Source: Aristolochia californica (taxonomy: Eukaryota > Streptophyta > Magnoliopsida > Piperales > Aristolochiaceae). Taken from it: a stretch of 64,000 nucleotides of DNA. Position 1 is the first letter of the stretch, and every line of letters starts with the position of its first letter. Below are positions 30,101 through 43,500 of the stretch, piece by piece. The position numbers and the translations under genes were made by a program. Below the pieces are notes generated by a model. It searched no databases and was not told the origin of the DNA. It saw nothing but the letters and a program-made list of their open reading frames with translations. The stretch spans positions 42,879,357 through 42,943,356 of the forward strand of contig JARWKL010000005.1 in assembly GCA_029961685.1 (NCBI GenBank), in the 5' to 3' direction.

Positions 30101-32694
30101 ATGGGTGGGGGGTTTAGAGTTCTGCATCTTGTAAGGCCTTTTCTTTCGATCCTGCCTGAGGTACAGTCCGCCGATAGGAGGGTTCCCTTCAGAGAGAAGG
30201 TTATATACACCGTGATTTCGCTTTTCATCTTCCTGGTCTGCAGTCAACTCCCTTTGTATGGCATTCATTCAACAACAGGAGCAGATCCCTTCTACTGGAT
30301 GCGTGTTATTCTTGCGTCAAGCCGTGGGACGGTCATGGAACTTGGAATCACCCCTATTGTGACTTCTGGGATGGTGGTTCAACTTTTGGCAGGTTCGAAG
30401 ATAATTGAAGTCGACAACAGCGTTCGTGAGGATCGTGCCCTATTGTAAGTATTTCCCTAAAAAGTCCACATTGTTGTTATTATTAGCTTTGCTGATTTTT
30501 TTGGAGTAACTGTTTCTATTGTACGACTAGATTTATGCTGGTGTTGGTTGATAATTCTGTAACCTTTACCTGCTGACGGATTACATATTATTATTGTCTG
30601 CTGGATTGGTATGATCTGAGAGGCTAAATTTTTTTCACAGATTTTGTCTGTCCAAGTATTAGCAATATAGCTGGAGCGGGTTCCATCCAATCACAAGGAC
30701 TAGTTAAACGAGACTCATTTTTAGAGAGATAGGTCCTGTTAACCCTCTCTATGTGATTGGAGGGGACGGGCTAATGCTAGTACATATGTACTAGCAGATT
30801 TGACCCCTGCAGAAGTTGACAATTTGACTTTTAGTAAAACTAACCTGATATCCTGCTTGCATGGATTTCTGCTAATTTCTTGTATGGAATCATTGCGTAA
30901 CCAACCCTTGTTATGAATGACAACATTCATTCATTTTAGTCTTTGTGCATATATAAGGCGTAATGTGGTGGGTATTAATTGGTGTATGTATGCTGAGATT
31001 CATTTATTGTTGGTTGACTTATATTGGTTTCTCTAGAAATGGTGCTCAGAAGTTACTGGGAATCCTCATTGCTGTGGGTCAGGCTGTTGCATATGTTGTT
31101 TCTGGGATGTATGGCAGTGTCAACCAACTCGGTGTTGGGAATGCAATCCTCATAATTGTTCAGCTGTGTTTTGCTGGTTTGATTGTAATATGCTTAGATG
31201 AGCTCCTGCAGAAAGGATATGGTCTTGGATCTGGCATTTCTTTGTTTATAGCCACCAACATCTGGTAAGTTACATACTTTTTCTTCATTCTTTTATTATA
31301 GTTCAAGTACAAGTCTTAACTTTTTGTCATTATGTTGCTATCATTTACAGTGAAAATATCATCTGGAAAGCGTTCAGCCCCACCACAATCAACAGTGGCC
31401 GAGGAGCTGAATTTGAAGGAGCTGTTATTGCTTTGTTCCATCTTCTGATAACTCGAACCGATAAGGTTCGTGCTCTTCGTGAGGCTTTCTATCGGCAGAA
31501 TCTTCCAAATGTGACGAACTTGCTTGCAACAGTTTTGGTATTCCTTATTGTGATTTACTTTCAAGGTTTCCGTGTTGTTTTACCGGTGAGGTCGAAAAAT
31601 GCCCGTGGACAGCAAGGTTCATATCCCATCAAACTGTTCTACACCTCCAATATGCCAATCATTCTACAGTCAGCACTTGTTTCAAATCTTTATTTTATTT
31701 CACAGGTACCTAAGCTCTTAAGTGCTGTTAGAAATAGGGACCTGATATCATTTTTATTTTCTCTATGTGAAAGCTGATGCTATTTATATCCATTGCAGTT
31801 GATGTATAAGAGGTACAGTGGAAATTTCCTTGTAAATCTACTGGGTAAATGGAAAGAATCTGAGTATTCAGGTGGTCAGTATATGCCTGTTGGTGGCCTT
31901 GTGTACTACATGACAGCCCCGTCTAGGTAATTAAACCTATTTGCCTACTTAATTCCTTTTACTGCCAATACTTTCCGGTGACAGTGATGCTGAAGGTACA
32001 ATTTCTTTTTTTTTTTTTTTAGCTTGGCAGATATGGCAGCTAATCCATTCCATGCACTCTTTTATATTGTGTTTATGCTTTCTGCCTGTGCACTCTTCTC
32101 AAAAACTTGGATAGAAGTGTCAGGATCCTCAGCCAGAGATGTGGCTAAGCAGCTTAAGGTATGCGTTTTACTACTGTTCGGTTTCTTCACTTTCTAGGTT
32201 TTGCCATTGTACTCCTTAGAGACCTAGGGTTCAGGTGAGTGCTTTATGGAATATCCAACCCTGTTGGGGAATATATTTTATCTTTTTTCTACTCAATACA
32301 AGTAGTAATTTTTGTTGACTCTAAAGTTAACATTCACACTGTAGATTAAATATGTCTTATCCCTTTTGCCTTACTGATTGCGCATTCCCCTAAAGTAGCT
32401 CTTTGCAGTTTATTTAGCTGGTTTTTATGTTTATATGTGTGTATATATCTTCAGGAACAACAAATGGTGATGCCTGGGCACAGGGAGTCCAATCTGCAGA
32501 AGGAACTGAACCGCTACATTCCCACTGCAGCTGCATTTGGTGGCGTGTGTATTGGTGCACTTACTGTGTTAGCAGATTTCATGGGAGCAATTGGGTCAGG
32601 GACAGGAATCCTGCTTGCAGTGACGATCATTTATCAGTACTTTGAGACATTTGAGAAGGAGAAAGCCAGTGAACTTGGCTTCTTTGGCCTCTGA
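30101..32694 (+). CDS. SEC61A: Protein transport protein Sec61 subunit alpha
   Basis: Pore subunit of the ER translocon. Exons: 30101-30444, 31037-31264, 31351-31705, 31799-31926, 32023-32158, 32455-32694, giving 476 aa, the usual length. Sequence runs [20 protein letters not shown] at the start to [13 protein letters not shown] at the end. Family landmarks include the plug region ([20 protein letters not shown]), [19 protein letters not shown] and [18 protein letters not shown]. Ten hydrophobic spans are expected and those I checked are intact. All splice sites are GT/AG and in phase. A leader intron ends at 30075. Confidence 0.96.
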
Positions 32695-34526
32695 GAGAGC
32701 AAATTTTGTTTTGAGTGATGTTCACCTAGACAAGGAGAGATACGGATGGTGGTGCCATTGAGCTAGCACCCTGGCAGTTATGGTGAGCAATAACACTGTA
32801 GTAGGGGGTGAAAATTTTAGTTTAGTTATAGTGTCTTTTTTAGGCAGAACTGTGAAGGAGATCTTACAACCATGTGTATTGGTAGCCTCTTCTACCATGA
32901 ATTGCTCAGCACGGCCACTAGCTCAACACCAGAACTCTTTCAGCACAGCACAAGAGATCTTCCAGCAGCTGCAGCAAACTCTTGACTCGGCACAGCAGAA
33001 GACTGCACTTGAAGAGAAGAAATGAATGTAACAATATGTGCTAGCCGTATTTAAAACACAATCAATCAAGATAATATTCATTCGATTCTCAATTCAATTT
33101 TCAAATTTGAAGATTTTCTCACAAGAATTTCTTTTCTTCTGATTTGATGCAGTAACAACTAGGGAAAATTTCTGGCACAGGTTTTTTCCTCTTTTTTGAG
33201 TCATGGAAATTGTTTTCATTTTTAAGTGTCAAGCACAAAGACCCAAGCCCTTGCGATCCAAGGGCTACAACCCCACCATTTCATCCTCCCTCTCTACATT
33301 TTTTCTGTCTCCATATGAAACCAGAACCTGACTAACTAGGTCTCTAGTCAATCGGTCCACATGTACCCACCAAAATTTGACTCATTTTAGGGTCTTCTTG
33401 CATTTTTGACTCAATGGTATAATCTGATTTAGATTTGACTCTGGGCATGCTCCACTTTTTGCTAACAGGCCCTGAGTCAGTGCCGAGTTGATTATGGGTG
33501 GTTTAACTGAAATTTTAGGAACTCGAGTTGGCTCCCGAGTTAAAACACCATGTTAGCAATTAATTTGTGAGCTCCCCAGATCTTTTAGTGTGGAAATTGT
33601 GATGAAAAGGTTTCCATTCTTTCTGGCCCTTGAAAGAATTTAAGTTCCAAGGTTCAAACATCATTGTAGAGACTAATCATAATCTATGATGCGCTGCGAG
33701 GAATTTGTTAGACCAAACCTTTGGGTGAAGGAGCCTGATTTCAATGTACACAAGCTAGGTGATTGGTGTGGTCCAAAAAATTTGTGGACCAAACTGGTAC
33801 AAGCTATCTCACATTAAAGGGCTGAAATCAACCGAAAGTCGATTGTATGTCAATTTAAAAACTATTAAAAAAAAATATTGGGATGATTTGGGATCTTGGA
33901 CGGTGATCGAGTCGGAGTCGGGTTTGATGTTTCAGAGTTTTTTTGGGTTAGAGTTTCGGAGTCAGGGATCGAGGTCGTGTTCCGGTTTTGAGAAAGTTGA
34001 TCCTTACCAAGTAGGTAATTACTATTTTAGGTTAGATTGAGGTATTTTGTAATTAGAGCCTTTAAATATTATTTAGGTAGGAGTAAAATTATGTTTTATT
34101 GATTTTAACAATACATTTGATCGAATAATGGAAGAATTAAGGGGAATTTGTTTGTATCCGTATGCTTTTAATTTAATATTTTGTATTAACAGTAAAAATA
34201 GCCTTTGAAACGTGTGTGATCCCGTTGGGCTCAAGCCCATTAGTGTATTTAAAATGGACTCCCTGAGATGAATCGATTACGGCCCAAACTCACAGCATTG
34301 TTCCAGCCGTTGCGGTCGAGCTTCCGCCATAGAAAAGAAAAGCGCAAACAAAATATGGAAAATTTAATAATGAGCCCTATTCATTGAACAGATTTTGTTC
34401 AGACTTGTTTCGAGGCAAAAGTTAGGAGCAGAGAACCTCAACTCAGCTCCATTCTACTGGCACCATCTCCCTTCTCTAATTTCTGAGGCTTCCTATTTAT
34501 TGTCGTCTTTCCAGATTTTCTCCTCC
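32695..34526. other. SEC61A 3' UTR and intergenic DNA before SERRATE
   Basis: The first ~330 bp probably belong to the SEC61A 3' UTR. It has an 81-codon ORF (32780-33025) without recognisable similarity. Nothing else is identified up to the SERRATE start. Confidence 0.5.
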
Positions 34527-37500
34527 ATGGCTGAAGTGATGGAGCCTTTGGAATCTATCGACCGCCGTCGCGACCGGAGGGAGAAGCCTTCCGGCAGCGA
34601 CGAGCTTCCTCCGCCCCCGCCTCAGGCTGCGAGACGGAGAGACAGGGATTCGAGAGAGAGGCGAGATGATAGAGACGACAGGCTGCCGAATCGGCGAGGG
34701 GAATATCATGAGCGTCGATCTCCGTCGGGTCGTGATAGGGATTATAAGCGCCGTCTTAGCCCTAGCCCTCCTCCCTACCCTCACCGTGATCGTCGACACT
34801 CTCCGCCACGTCGGTCGTCACCTCCACCGCCGTTTAAGCGATCCCGAAGGGACGATGGGAGTTATGATAACAGGCGTGGAAGCCCTAGAGGAGGTTTTGG
34901 ATCGGATGACAGGAGGTGGGTGCTCCTTTTAACTTCTTGTTGTTTTGGTTTTTGTTACTTAATTGCAACCTTCGTTGAAGTTGTAGCTACGAATTTGAGA
35001 ATGGGATCCCACATGAGAGCAGTCGTTTTATCAGTAATGACCTGATCACTGCGATCAAGAAAAGGTCGGGTGACTGGTCATTGCGATTTCTTTGTGCCCC
35101 CATGCTTGTCCGATTCTTTTCTTCCAAGGCCTATAACCCACTTCCTAACCGCTGACTCGCAGAGATTGGTCTCCTGGTCCATGTATTATATAACGGCACT
35201 GTGTTGTTAGTGTTTTTCTTATCTCTTTGAGTTGGGTAAGTGCGGATATTTGAACCTTTGGCTCAATGACCCCAATGGAGTTTTTTAATATGAGGTCTTA
35301 GGTTCAAGGATGTCCGGATATCTTGGATCTTGGATGATGTAGTTCAAACTGATGTTGGTTGGGACCAATTAAAACTTCAATTGGGTTACTCATGGTAGGA
35401 TCATTGATATGAAAGATTTATGGTAGTGTGAGGTGTTGAATTTAGAACCCCATAATTGAAAACTCGAGTAAGATGAGAGAGGGACAATAAAAAGAGCAGA
35501 GAGAGAGAGAGAGAGAGAGAGAGAGCTCAGGTAGATAGGAGAGAAGAGAACTCTTCCAACTCGTGTCATAAAGATTCCAACTCGTGTGATGATTTATCAT
35601 GCCACCTCATGTGATTATGGTGGGTCCCACCTTGTAACACTCTCTTTCAAACTGGGGGTGAGAAAATATCGTAAATGCCCAGCTTGCTGCAGATGGTGGG
35701 CAAGATCTTACGAGTAATTGGTTTGGTGAGAATGTATGCAATTTGCCTTAATGAGGAGATATATTTGAGAGATAATATGTCGGCTTGGAATTTCTCTCGT
35801 ATGAAATGGTAGTCTACCTCAATGTGCTTTGTTCTCTCATGGAAGGCCGGATTTGAGGTGATATGTATTGCCACCTGATTCCCGCAATGTAGATCCATAG
35901 GGTCTTCTTTATAGAATCCTAGTTTAGTGAGAAGGGATCTGATCTATAGAAGCTCACTAACTGTATGTGTCATGACCCTGTATTCTGCTTCTGCACTAGA
36001 CCTTGCAACTACATTCTGCTTCTTACATCTCTATGTAACCAAGTTCCTTCCAACCATTCTACAATATCCCAAAGTAGATTTTTTATCATCTGGGGATCCG
36101 ACCTAGTCTGCATATAAGAACCCTTCTATGTTGAAGTGACCATGGTTCTTATAGAGAAACCCTCTTCCTGGAGGTCCTTTCAAATATCACAATATCCTTT
36201 CTAGTGTTTGCCAGTGAGTAAGTTGTGGTTTGTGCATGTATTGACTCACCACACTTATTGCATATTGTATATCCGGCCTTGTTACATAGAGATAAATGAG
36301 TTTCCCCACAAGTCTTTGATATTTTCCGATATCCACATCTTCTTCAGTGCCTGCAGATAATTTTGTATTGGAATCCATAGGGGTTTCTGCTGGTCTATAC
36401 CCCATCATTCTCGTCTCCTCCAGTAGATCAAGGACATACTTCCTTTGAGATGGTATAATCCCATGTTTGGACTGTAGTACTTCAATACCCAGAAAGTATT
36501 TAAGTAGTCCAAGATATTTTGTTTTGAATTTTTCATATATTTTTTCCTTGGTTTCCTGAATGTCCTTTGGATCACTACCGGTTAAGACAATATCATCAAT
36601 ATATACGGCCAAAATCACTTTGCCTTTAGGTGTGTCTTTAAGAAATACGAAATGATCTATGGAACATCTGTGAAATCCGGCCCGCATGAGTGTTTGATTA
36701 TATTTATCAAACCATTCACGAAGAGACTGTTTCAGACCATAAAGGGATTTCTTCAATCGACATACGGATTCCCCCTCAACCACAAATCCAGGTGTTTGTT
36801 GCATATAAATTTCTTCCTTTATATCCCCATTGATAAAAACATTTTTTACATCAAGCTGATAGATCGGCCAGGAAGAATTAGTAGCAAGAGATAATAAAAT
36901 ACGTACTGAGTTCATTTTGGCCACCAGGGAGAATGTTTCCTCATAATCGATCCCATAACACTGTTATAGCTTTTAGCAACGAGGCGGGCCTTAAGCAAGC
37001 AACTGACCTATCCGGATTATGTTTAACTGTAAAGACCCTCGCAAGGGTATGGTAGTAATCTTGAGAATATCATTTTTGTTACCCCGTGTATTCTTCAGCA
37101 ATAAGAGGCAATCCAAGGGTAATAATGTACTCAAATTTGAAGTAACCTAAATAAGCGGCTTGGAGATTCAAGTGCAGCCAAGGCTAGCTTGGGTAGATAG
37201 GAGGAGAACCCGAGCTTTATCAAGTCTTTAGGCAAGGAGGGAACCCTCTTGGGCCTGTCAACTCACTGGCCAGAAATTTCTATAATTAATTCTCTAGTCT
37301 TCCTTGTAGAGAATAGCAAAAATCAATCAATAAGAATGACATAAAGTAAGGTAAGGTAGCAATTCCGAATTAGATCTTTCCAAGATCATTCCAAAAATAT
37401 ATTTGACTCTAGCTTGGGATAAACCAGTCTAGATTCAGTTCCTCATGAATTAGGCAAGATATGATTGATCGAAAATCAAATAAAATCAGGCTTAATCAAG

Positions 37501-40500
37501 AAGATATTGTGAGATCTTCAAAAACAACAATCTTTCTTCAAATGGATTGGCGTCAACTAGACTTTCAATTAACCTCTTCCTTTCTTACTTTGTGCTTGAT
37601 TCTATTCTTGATTTTCCAAAGAAAAATCAGCCAACTTGTGGCTCTCAAAAAATTCTCCAAAAAATACAAAATCGAGTAGAGTTTTTCAAACAACTCGATT
37701 AATGGAGAAGCTTAGCATGGAAGCTAAGTAATTAGATTTCTGAAAACCAACGGATAAAAAACCACTCATAATAGGCTCAAGAACATTTTTCTTCATTAGG
37801 AAAATCTCGTTCCCACAAAATTATAACTTTTAAGTAGAAAATCTCAACATCAACCGATTTTCAGCCAAGAACTTGCAAATTGACAAAATTGCCTTGGTAA
37901 ACTTCTTTTAATCCGACACGCATAAATGTCAATAATTTCATAAGATGAAGACAACAATAAAATCATCTCTGAACCATCTTCTAAAGATCCGAAAACCAAG
38001 AGCATGAAGTAATAATAACAAGAATAAAAAACTTATCTTACAAACTTCAATCTTGCTTCACAAAGAGCATTCTATGAGTAGCTTTGATCATAACTTTTTA
38101 GAGCATTCTTTTGATGTGGGGATCCTAAATTTGATGCTCTTATAATATTTTGAATTTAGGACCCCATGATTGAAACCTCGAGCAAGATGAAAGGAGAAGA
38201 AATAGAGCAAAGAGAGAGAGAGAGAGAGAGAGCTTGGGTAGAGAGGGGAGAAGAGAAAAGAGAGAAAAAGAGTTTAGGCTAGAGAGAGATTCTTCACGAG
38301 TTGAGAAGTGGAGAGCTTGATTGAACCCTTCAACCAAGACCCCTATTTGTACTATTTCAATTACATATTAAGAGATAAGATAGAATCCCTAATATCCCTA
38401 ATTACATCAATCATGATTATCCAAATCTACACAAATCAAAGGACGATAACTCGATTACATTAATCAAGGAAGATTGCCAAATCTTCCAACTCATCGTGTG
38501 ATGAGGATTTCAGCTCGTGTGATGACTCATCGTGCCAACTCGTGTGATCATGGTGGGTCCCACCAGCTCTTGTGATCATGGTGTGTCCCACCTTGTAACA
38601 TGATGCATTATATCTGCTCACTTAGGGCCATATTATCTTGGTGATGCTTGGGAATTTACTTGTGAGAAATTGGAGGTGCTTTCATTTCTGACTTAATTGG
38701 TGTTTCCTCTGACATATCAGATCGATTACTTGTAGGATTTTTGAAATTTTACTTGGAACCTCAATGTTACACTCTGTTGGGAGTAGATTATGAATGATTG
38801 GTGCTGGGACAAGTTTCTGTTTCTAGTCTCTGTGATATCAGTATTGCAGTGGGTGTGAAGGAGTGGGAGTCATGATGAATGGTCTCTATCTGCTTTAAGT
38901 TTTATCTGATGTTATTTATCAAAAGACTTGTATATACGAAAAATAGTAGAATTATAGATATATATATGTTTTGAGAATCCATATTTTGTTCTTGTGGCTC
39001 AGCTATTGTTACTTGTGGAATTAAAGCATGAGTGATCAGGTCTCTCTGTAGACATAAGGATATTATTGTATTTGGTAATTTCAAATTTGAATCAAGAGTA
39101 TCTGACTTTAATAAACTGGTTCATGCTGGTTAGCATACAATTTCTTCCTATTATGATTCTGACTTTCTGAGTTATGGTCCCTCTTTGTCCCTTCTATAAC
39201 TTGCAGGTTTGCCATCAAAACTGCTAGTTCTAAAATTTATCCTACTTCCCAAGACTATAAATAAAGTCTGTTGGCAGGATCCAAGCCTAGAACCTTTTGG
39301 ACCTGCATGGCCTCTTTAAGCTGCCTTCATTTTGAGTTTGGAAAATGTTGTCGAAAATTTGCATCATCATAAAATCTAGGTGTCAGCATCAGCTTTTTCT
39401 TCTTGTTTGTTGTTGGCAATGGTGCTTGCTCACATCCTGCTTCTCTGCATTCATGATTGTGCAAATAGTTTGTCAGGTTAGTGGCTCAGTGTCATGCTGT
39501 GTTCCTTATGTTGTGATATGCTGTTGTATCTCATCAGCCACAAGTATTTTAAATTTGTCACTAGTTCCTGTTTGCCTTTTAGTATTTATGGTATCATGTG
39601 ATGAACTTTTGCCCCTTTCAGAAGATCTGTTTTGTTAACTTGTCTCTTAAATATATATAATAGGTTTGGCTATGACTATGGTGGTGGATATGACCGTGGC
39701 ATAGTGGGAGGCCGGCCAAGTTATGCTGATGATAGGGCACATGATCGATATATGAATCGTCCTTCAGGTGTGTGTTTTTTTTTTAATTTTTTGAAAAAGG
39801 TAATAAGCTTTTATTCATAAAAGACTATAACAATGAAACATGATGCTGTGGGATTGGAGGATGGGGGGGGGGGGGTTGTCCCTAGTTTACGAACAGCCTT
39901 GTTAGCTATAGAAGATCCGATAGGCTATTAGCTGAGTGAGTCACAGGTCTCCAATCAATCCGCCATGAGGAGGAGAATTCTGAAACTTCATCAAATACAA
40001 CCTAACAACCAGGTAGGAGCTGCTTTTTAGCGCACTTGACTGATTACATTTGCTGAATTCTCTTCTACGGTTGGGGGGTCCGAATAATTCTGTGCATATT
40101 GTCTTACTCCATTAAGAAGGGCCTGGGCTTCTGCTTCTATCAAGTCACAAACTCCAAGTGGCCCTGAGAACATTGATGCTTCCATATAAACCTTCTGGCC
40201 TCAGGATAGAGGAGCCATCGAAGTTCAGTTTTTAACCATGGTGAAGGGGCTGTCATTCAGGTGGTTATCAAGTTAGAATTTTGTTTGTGTTGTTTTCTAG
40301 AGGGTTTTTTTCTGCATATTCAGATGTCAAATTTCATGTGGTGCAATGACCTTTGTCACTTACAGCCAGAATAAATATCTTTGACCAGTTAATTTTTAAC
40401 TTGACTTACTCAAATGGATGTTATGGTTATCTTTTGGCTATTTTTTTTTTTTTTTATGAATTAGTGGTTTCTTATGTTTAATAGACGCTAAATATGTTGC

Positions 40501-43500
40501 ATATTTTCAGATTGGTCTGACTCCATGCGTAATGGTTTTGCTGATGGTCAAAGCATGGGTGCACCACAGAGGTTTGCATTTTACTGTCCTTTTCACTTGG
40601 ATCTTTTCCCCTTTGTCCAGGTTTATTGCATAAGCTGGAGATGTGTCCTGCTACCAACGTATTGTGTTTTTTCAGTTCTATTCTTATATACTTGTCTCCT
40701 TTTTGTGTTTTTTAACATTTCAAAACAATGTTTTATTAGAATATCAGTGAAAAATCAGAAAGTTGATACTGTCTTACCTATAAGTTCAAAGACGACATAC
40801 AATTTGTTCTGGTGCTTTTGTGTTGAATCTTACCATTTAACTATAGCAAAGATGATAGATTTGGTCACAGTGCTGCTGTTAAAAGTCTGACAGTCCATGG
40901 ATATTTCACCTTTCATCAATTGAGCAACATGACAGAAATACAATTTTTTCCCAGGGAAGGCTTGATGTCTTATAAACAATTCATTCAAGAGCTTGAAGAT
41001 GATATATTACCAGCTGAAGCTGAACGGAGGTACCAAATGAAAAATCCAGTAGATTTACTGCATTACTGCAAGCACTTTATGAGTTTTTTGGTTGTCCTTA
41101 TGCTTATTCAGAACTTTAATTTGTGGGCAACCCTGTAATAGGTACGAAGAATACAGGTCAGAGTATATTTCAACCCAGAAGCGTGCTTATTTTGAGGCAC
41201 ACAAGGATGAAGAATGGTACTGACTATTTTCTGGTGCAGCTACTATGTTAATTTTTTATTTATTTTCTTTGATAGTTGAATTGTTCTCTCTATTGCAGGT
41301 TGAAAGACAAGTATCATCCTACAAACTTAGTTACAGTTATAGAAAGGTGATCTGAACTTAATGTATTTTTTGTTAAAATAATTGTTAAACTTTGATTTAT
41401 CTATCATGCTTGCCTATGGTTCTTAAATGCGTATTTTTTATTTATCCAGGAGGAATGAACATGCTCGTGCAGTTGCAAAGGATTTCTTGCTAGATTTACA
41501 AAGTGGAACATTGGACCTGTAAGATGGGTTCTAGCTGGTATTAAGTTCGAATGTCCTGAATTCTGCTTAACTGCCTTTTATATTCTGAATTGCAGTGGTC
41601 CGGGTGTCACTGCTTCATCATCAGTTAAATCGGGACTGGGCAGTGATCCAAACTCTGAGGATGAAACTGATACTGGTGGCAAAAGAAGAAGGCATGGCAG
41701 AGGACCTGCAAAAGAAAATGATCTACTTGCGGCTGCACCTAAGGCTCATCCACTCAGCTCTGAACCCAGACGTATCCAAGAAGATATTGAACAAGCTCAA
41801 GCACTTGTTTGTAAACTTGACAAAGAGAAGGGTATTGAGGATAATATTTTAGCTAGCATGGATCAAGATAAACGAGAAGGGGAGAAACCTCACACAGGAT
41901 CCATGGGACCCATTATAATAATAAGAGGTTTAACTTCTGTCAAAGGCCTTGAGGGTGTTGAGCTGTTGGACACACTCATTACTTACCTGTGGCGCATCCA
42001 TGGTTTGGATTATTATGGTATGTCTGAGACAAGTGAAGCTAAGGGCCTTCGGCATGTGAGGGCTGAGAGTAAAAGCTATGATGAAACAATCACTGGTGGG
42101 GCTGACTGGGAAAAGAAGCTTGATTCATTTTGGCAAGCAAGGTTGCAAGATCAAGATCCCTTGGAAAAAATGACTGCCAAAGAGAAAATTGATGCAGCTG
42201 CTGTGGAGGCATTGGATCCTTATGTTAGAAAAATAAGGGATGAAAAGTATGGGTGGAAGTATGGTTGTGGAGCCAAGGGTTGCACAAAACTCTTCCATGC
42301 AGCTGAGTTTGTGCATAAACATCTGAGACTCAAACATCCAGAACTTATCTTGGAGCTCACCTCAAAAGTGCGAGAGGATCTATATTTCGAAAACTATATG
42401 AAGTATGTCTAGGATTTCTGTGTCTTCTTTTGGCTATGAATATTGTGAAGTTGTTGAAAAACAGCTAAGCTTGTTGTTCTTGCAGTGATGCAGATGCACC
42501 TGGTGGGACTCCTGTTATGCAGCAATCTGTTTTGGTATGATTCAATGACTTGATAATATACTTTAAAGATATGATACTTGCATTAAAGTTATGGTTGTTA
42601 TCAGAACCTTGTTTCAATTAATTCTTGCTTGGGATTACTGGGATGTTACACATATGTAATCAAGTGGTGTGTATTGTTTAAATGGTATTGGAATTATGAG
42701 TAATATATGATCTCCAAAAAAAAAAGAAGTATGAATCATATTTAAGATTTGCTTCTTGCTGCTGGCTTGGTGTGGAAGGGGGATTGAGTGAATTTGCCTT
42801 TACTTTTCATTTCTGAAAGTAGTATACAATATTAGAGGAATACAATTAATGAGTTAAGCTTTGGCTCTCGTAAAAGGAGACTGACCATGTCTTTCTTGAA
42901 GATATTTTCTTTTCCCATTATTTATTTTTCTGCTTAAAGTGGATTGGGCACTTTGGTCATTCCTTAACATCTGATGTCACTTGATGTATGGTTTTTGGGT
43001 TTAAGTCTCCCTGGCCATTTAAAAAAAAAAATCTCCAAGGTGATTTGACCATCTCAAAAGAACTCTTCTTCATATGCATCTTCAAATGGAAATAATTTTT
43101 TTTGTTGACTCTTCCAGATTTATTTCATATAGCAGAAGTCTACGTGCTGCCTATAGAGTTTTATTACTGTGATCTGTTACGCTAATAAGCTCTTGTCAGT
43201 AGTATCTCTATGACTATATCTGTTTATTGTTGCATTTTTTTCTGCAGAAGGACAAGTTGCAGCGCCGTAGGGGTGGTCTTGAAGGCCGTTTAAGAGATGA
43301 TAGAGGCCGCAGGGAGCAACATGACAGAGTTGATAGAGTTAATGATGATGAAAGGTATGAACGGAATGATAATTCACCATCACGTGACTTCCAGACCAAC
43401 ACCACCTCAGGTGGAGGCCCGGAAGGGGGAAATCCAGATGACCCAATGTATGATTCATATGGTGGACAAGGCAGCATGCGTGGTGCCCCTCCTTTCCCCT

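Larger units (their letters stand above)
35434..38600 (-). mobile_element. Decayed Ty1/copia retrotransposon in SERRATE intron 1
   Basis: Two direct LTRs flank it: 35434-35639 (206 bp, internally deleted) and 38149-38600 (~452 bp). Read on the minus strand the LTR begins TGTTACAAGGTGGGACC. A purine-rich tract (GAAAGAGAG) precedes the 3' LTR near 35640-35650. Beside the 5' LTR, TTATAAGAGCATC (about 38133-38146) resembles a tRNA-Met primer site. Reverse transcriptase is found at about 37030-36187 with the YIDDI motif, and RNase H at 35898-35647 ending KLGIYDI. A frameshift near 36955 and stops break the ORF. No gag or integrase was recognised between 37050 and 38120. It is not autonomous. Confidence 0.85.

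Noticed and set aside
30650..30800. Imperfect inverted repeat around TCCAATCACA / TGTGATTGGA in SEC61A intron 1
   Set aside because: Could be a MITE, but arms are short and target duplications are not clear.
32780..33025. 81-codon plus ORF ending QQKTALEEKK
   Set aside because: Lies in the likely SEC61A 3' UTR, no recognisable similarity and no own promoter seen.
29391..33500. Shared word TGCCGAGTTGA near 29395 and 33481
   Set aside because: Too short to call a repeat without alignment.
39345..39638. 97-codon plus ORF with many Cys and hydrophobic residues
   Set aside because: T-rich intron 1 of SERRATE; no similarity, composition typical of translated intron.
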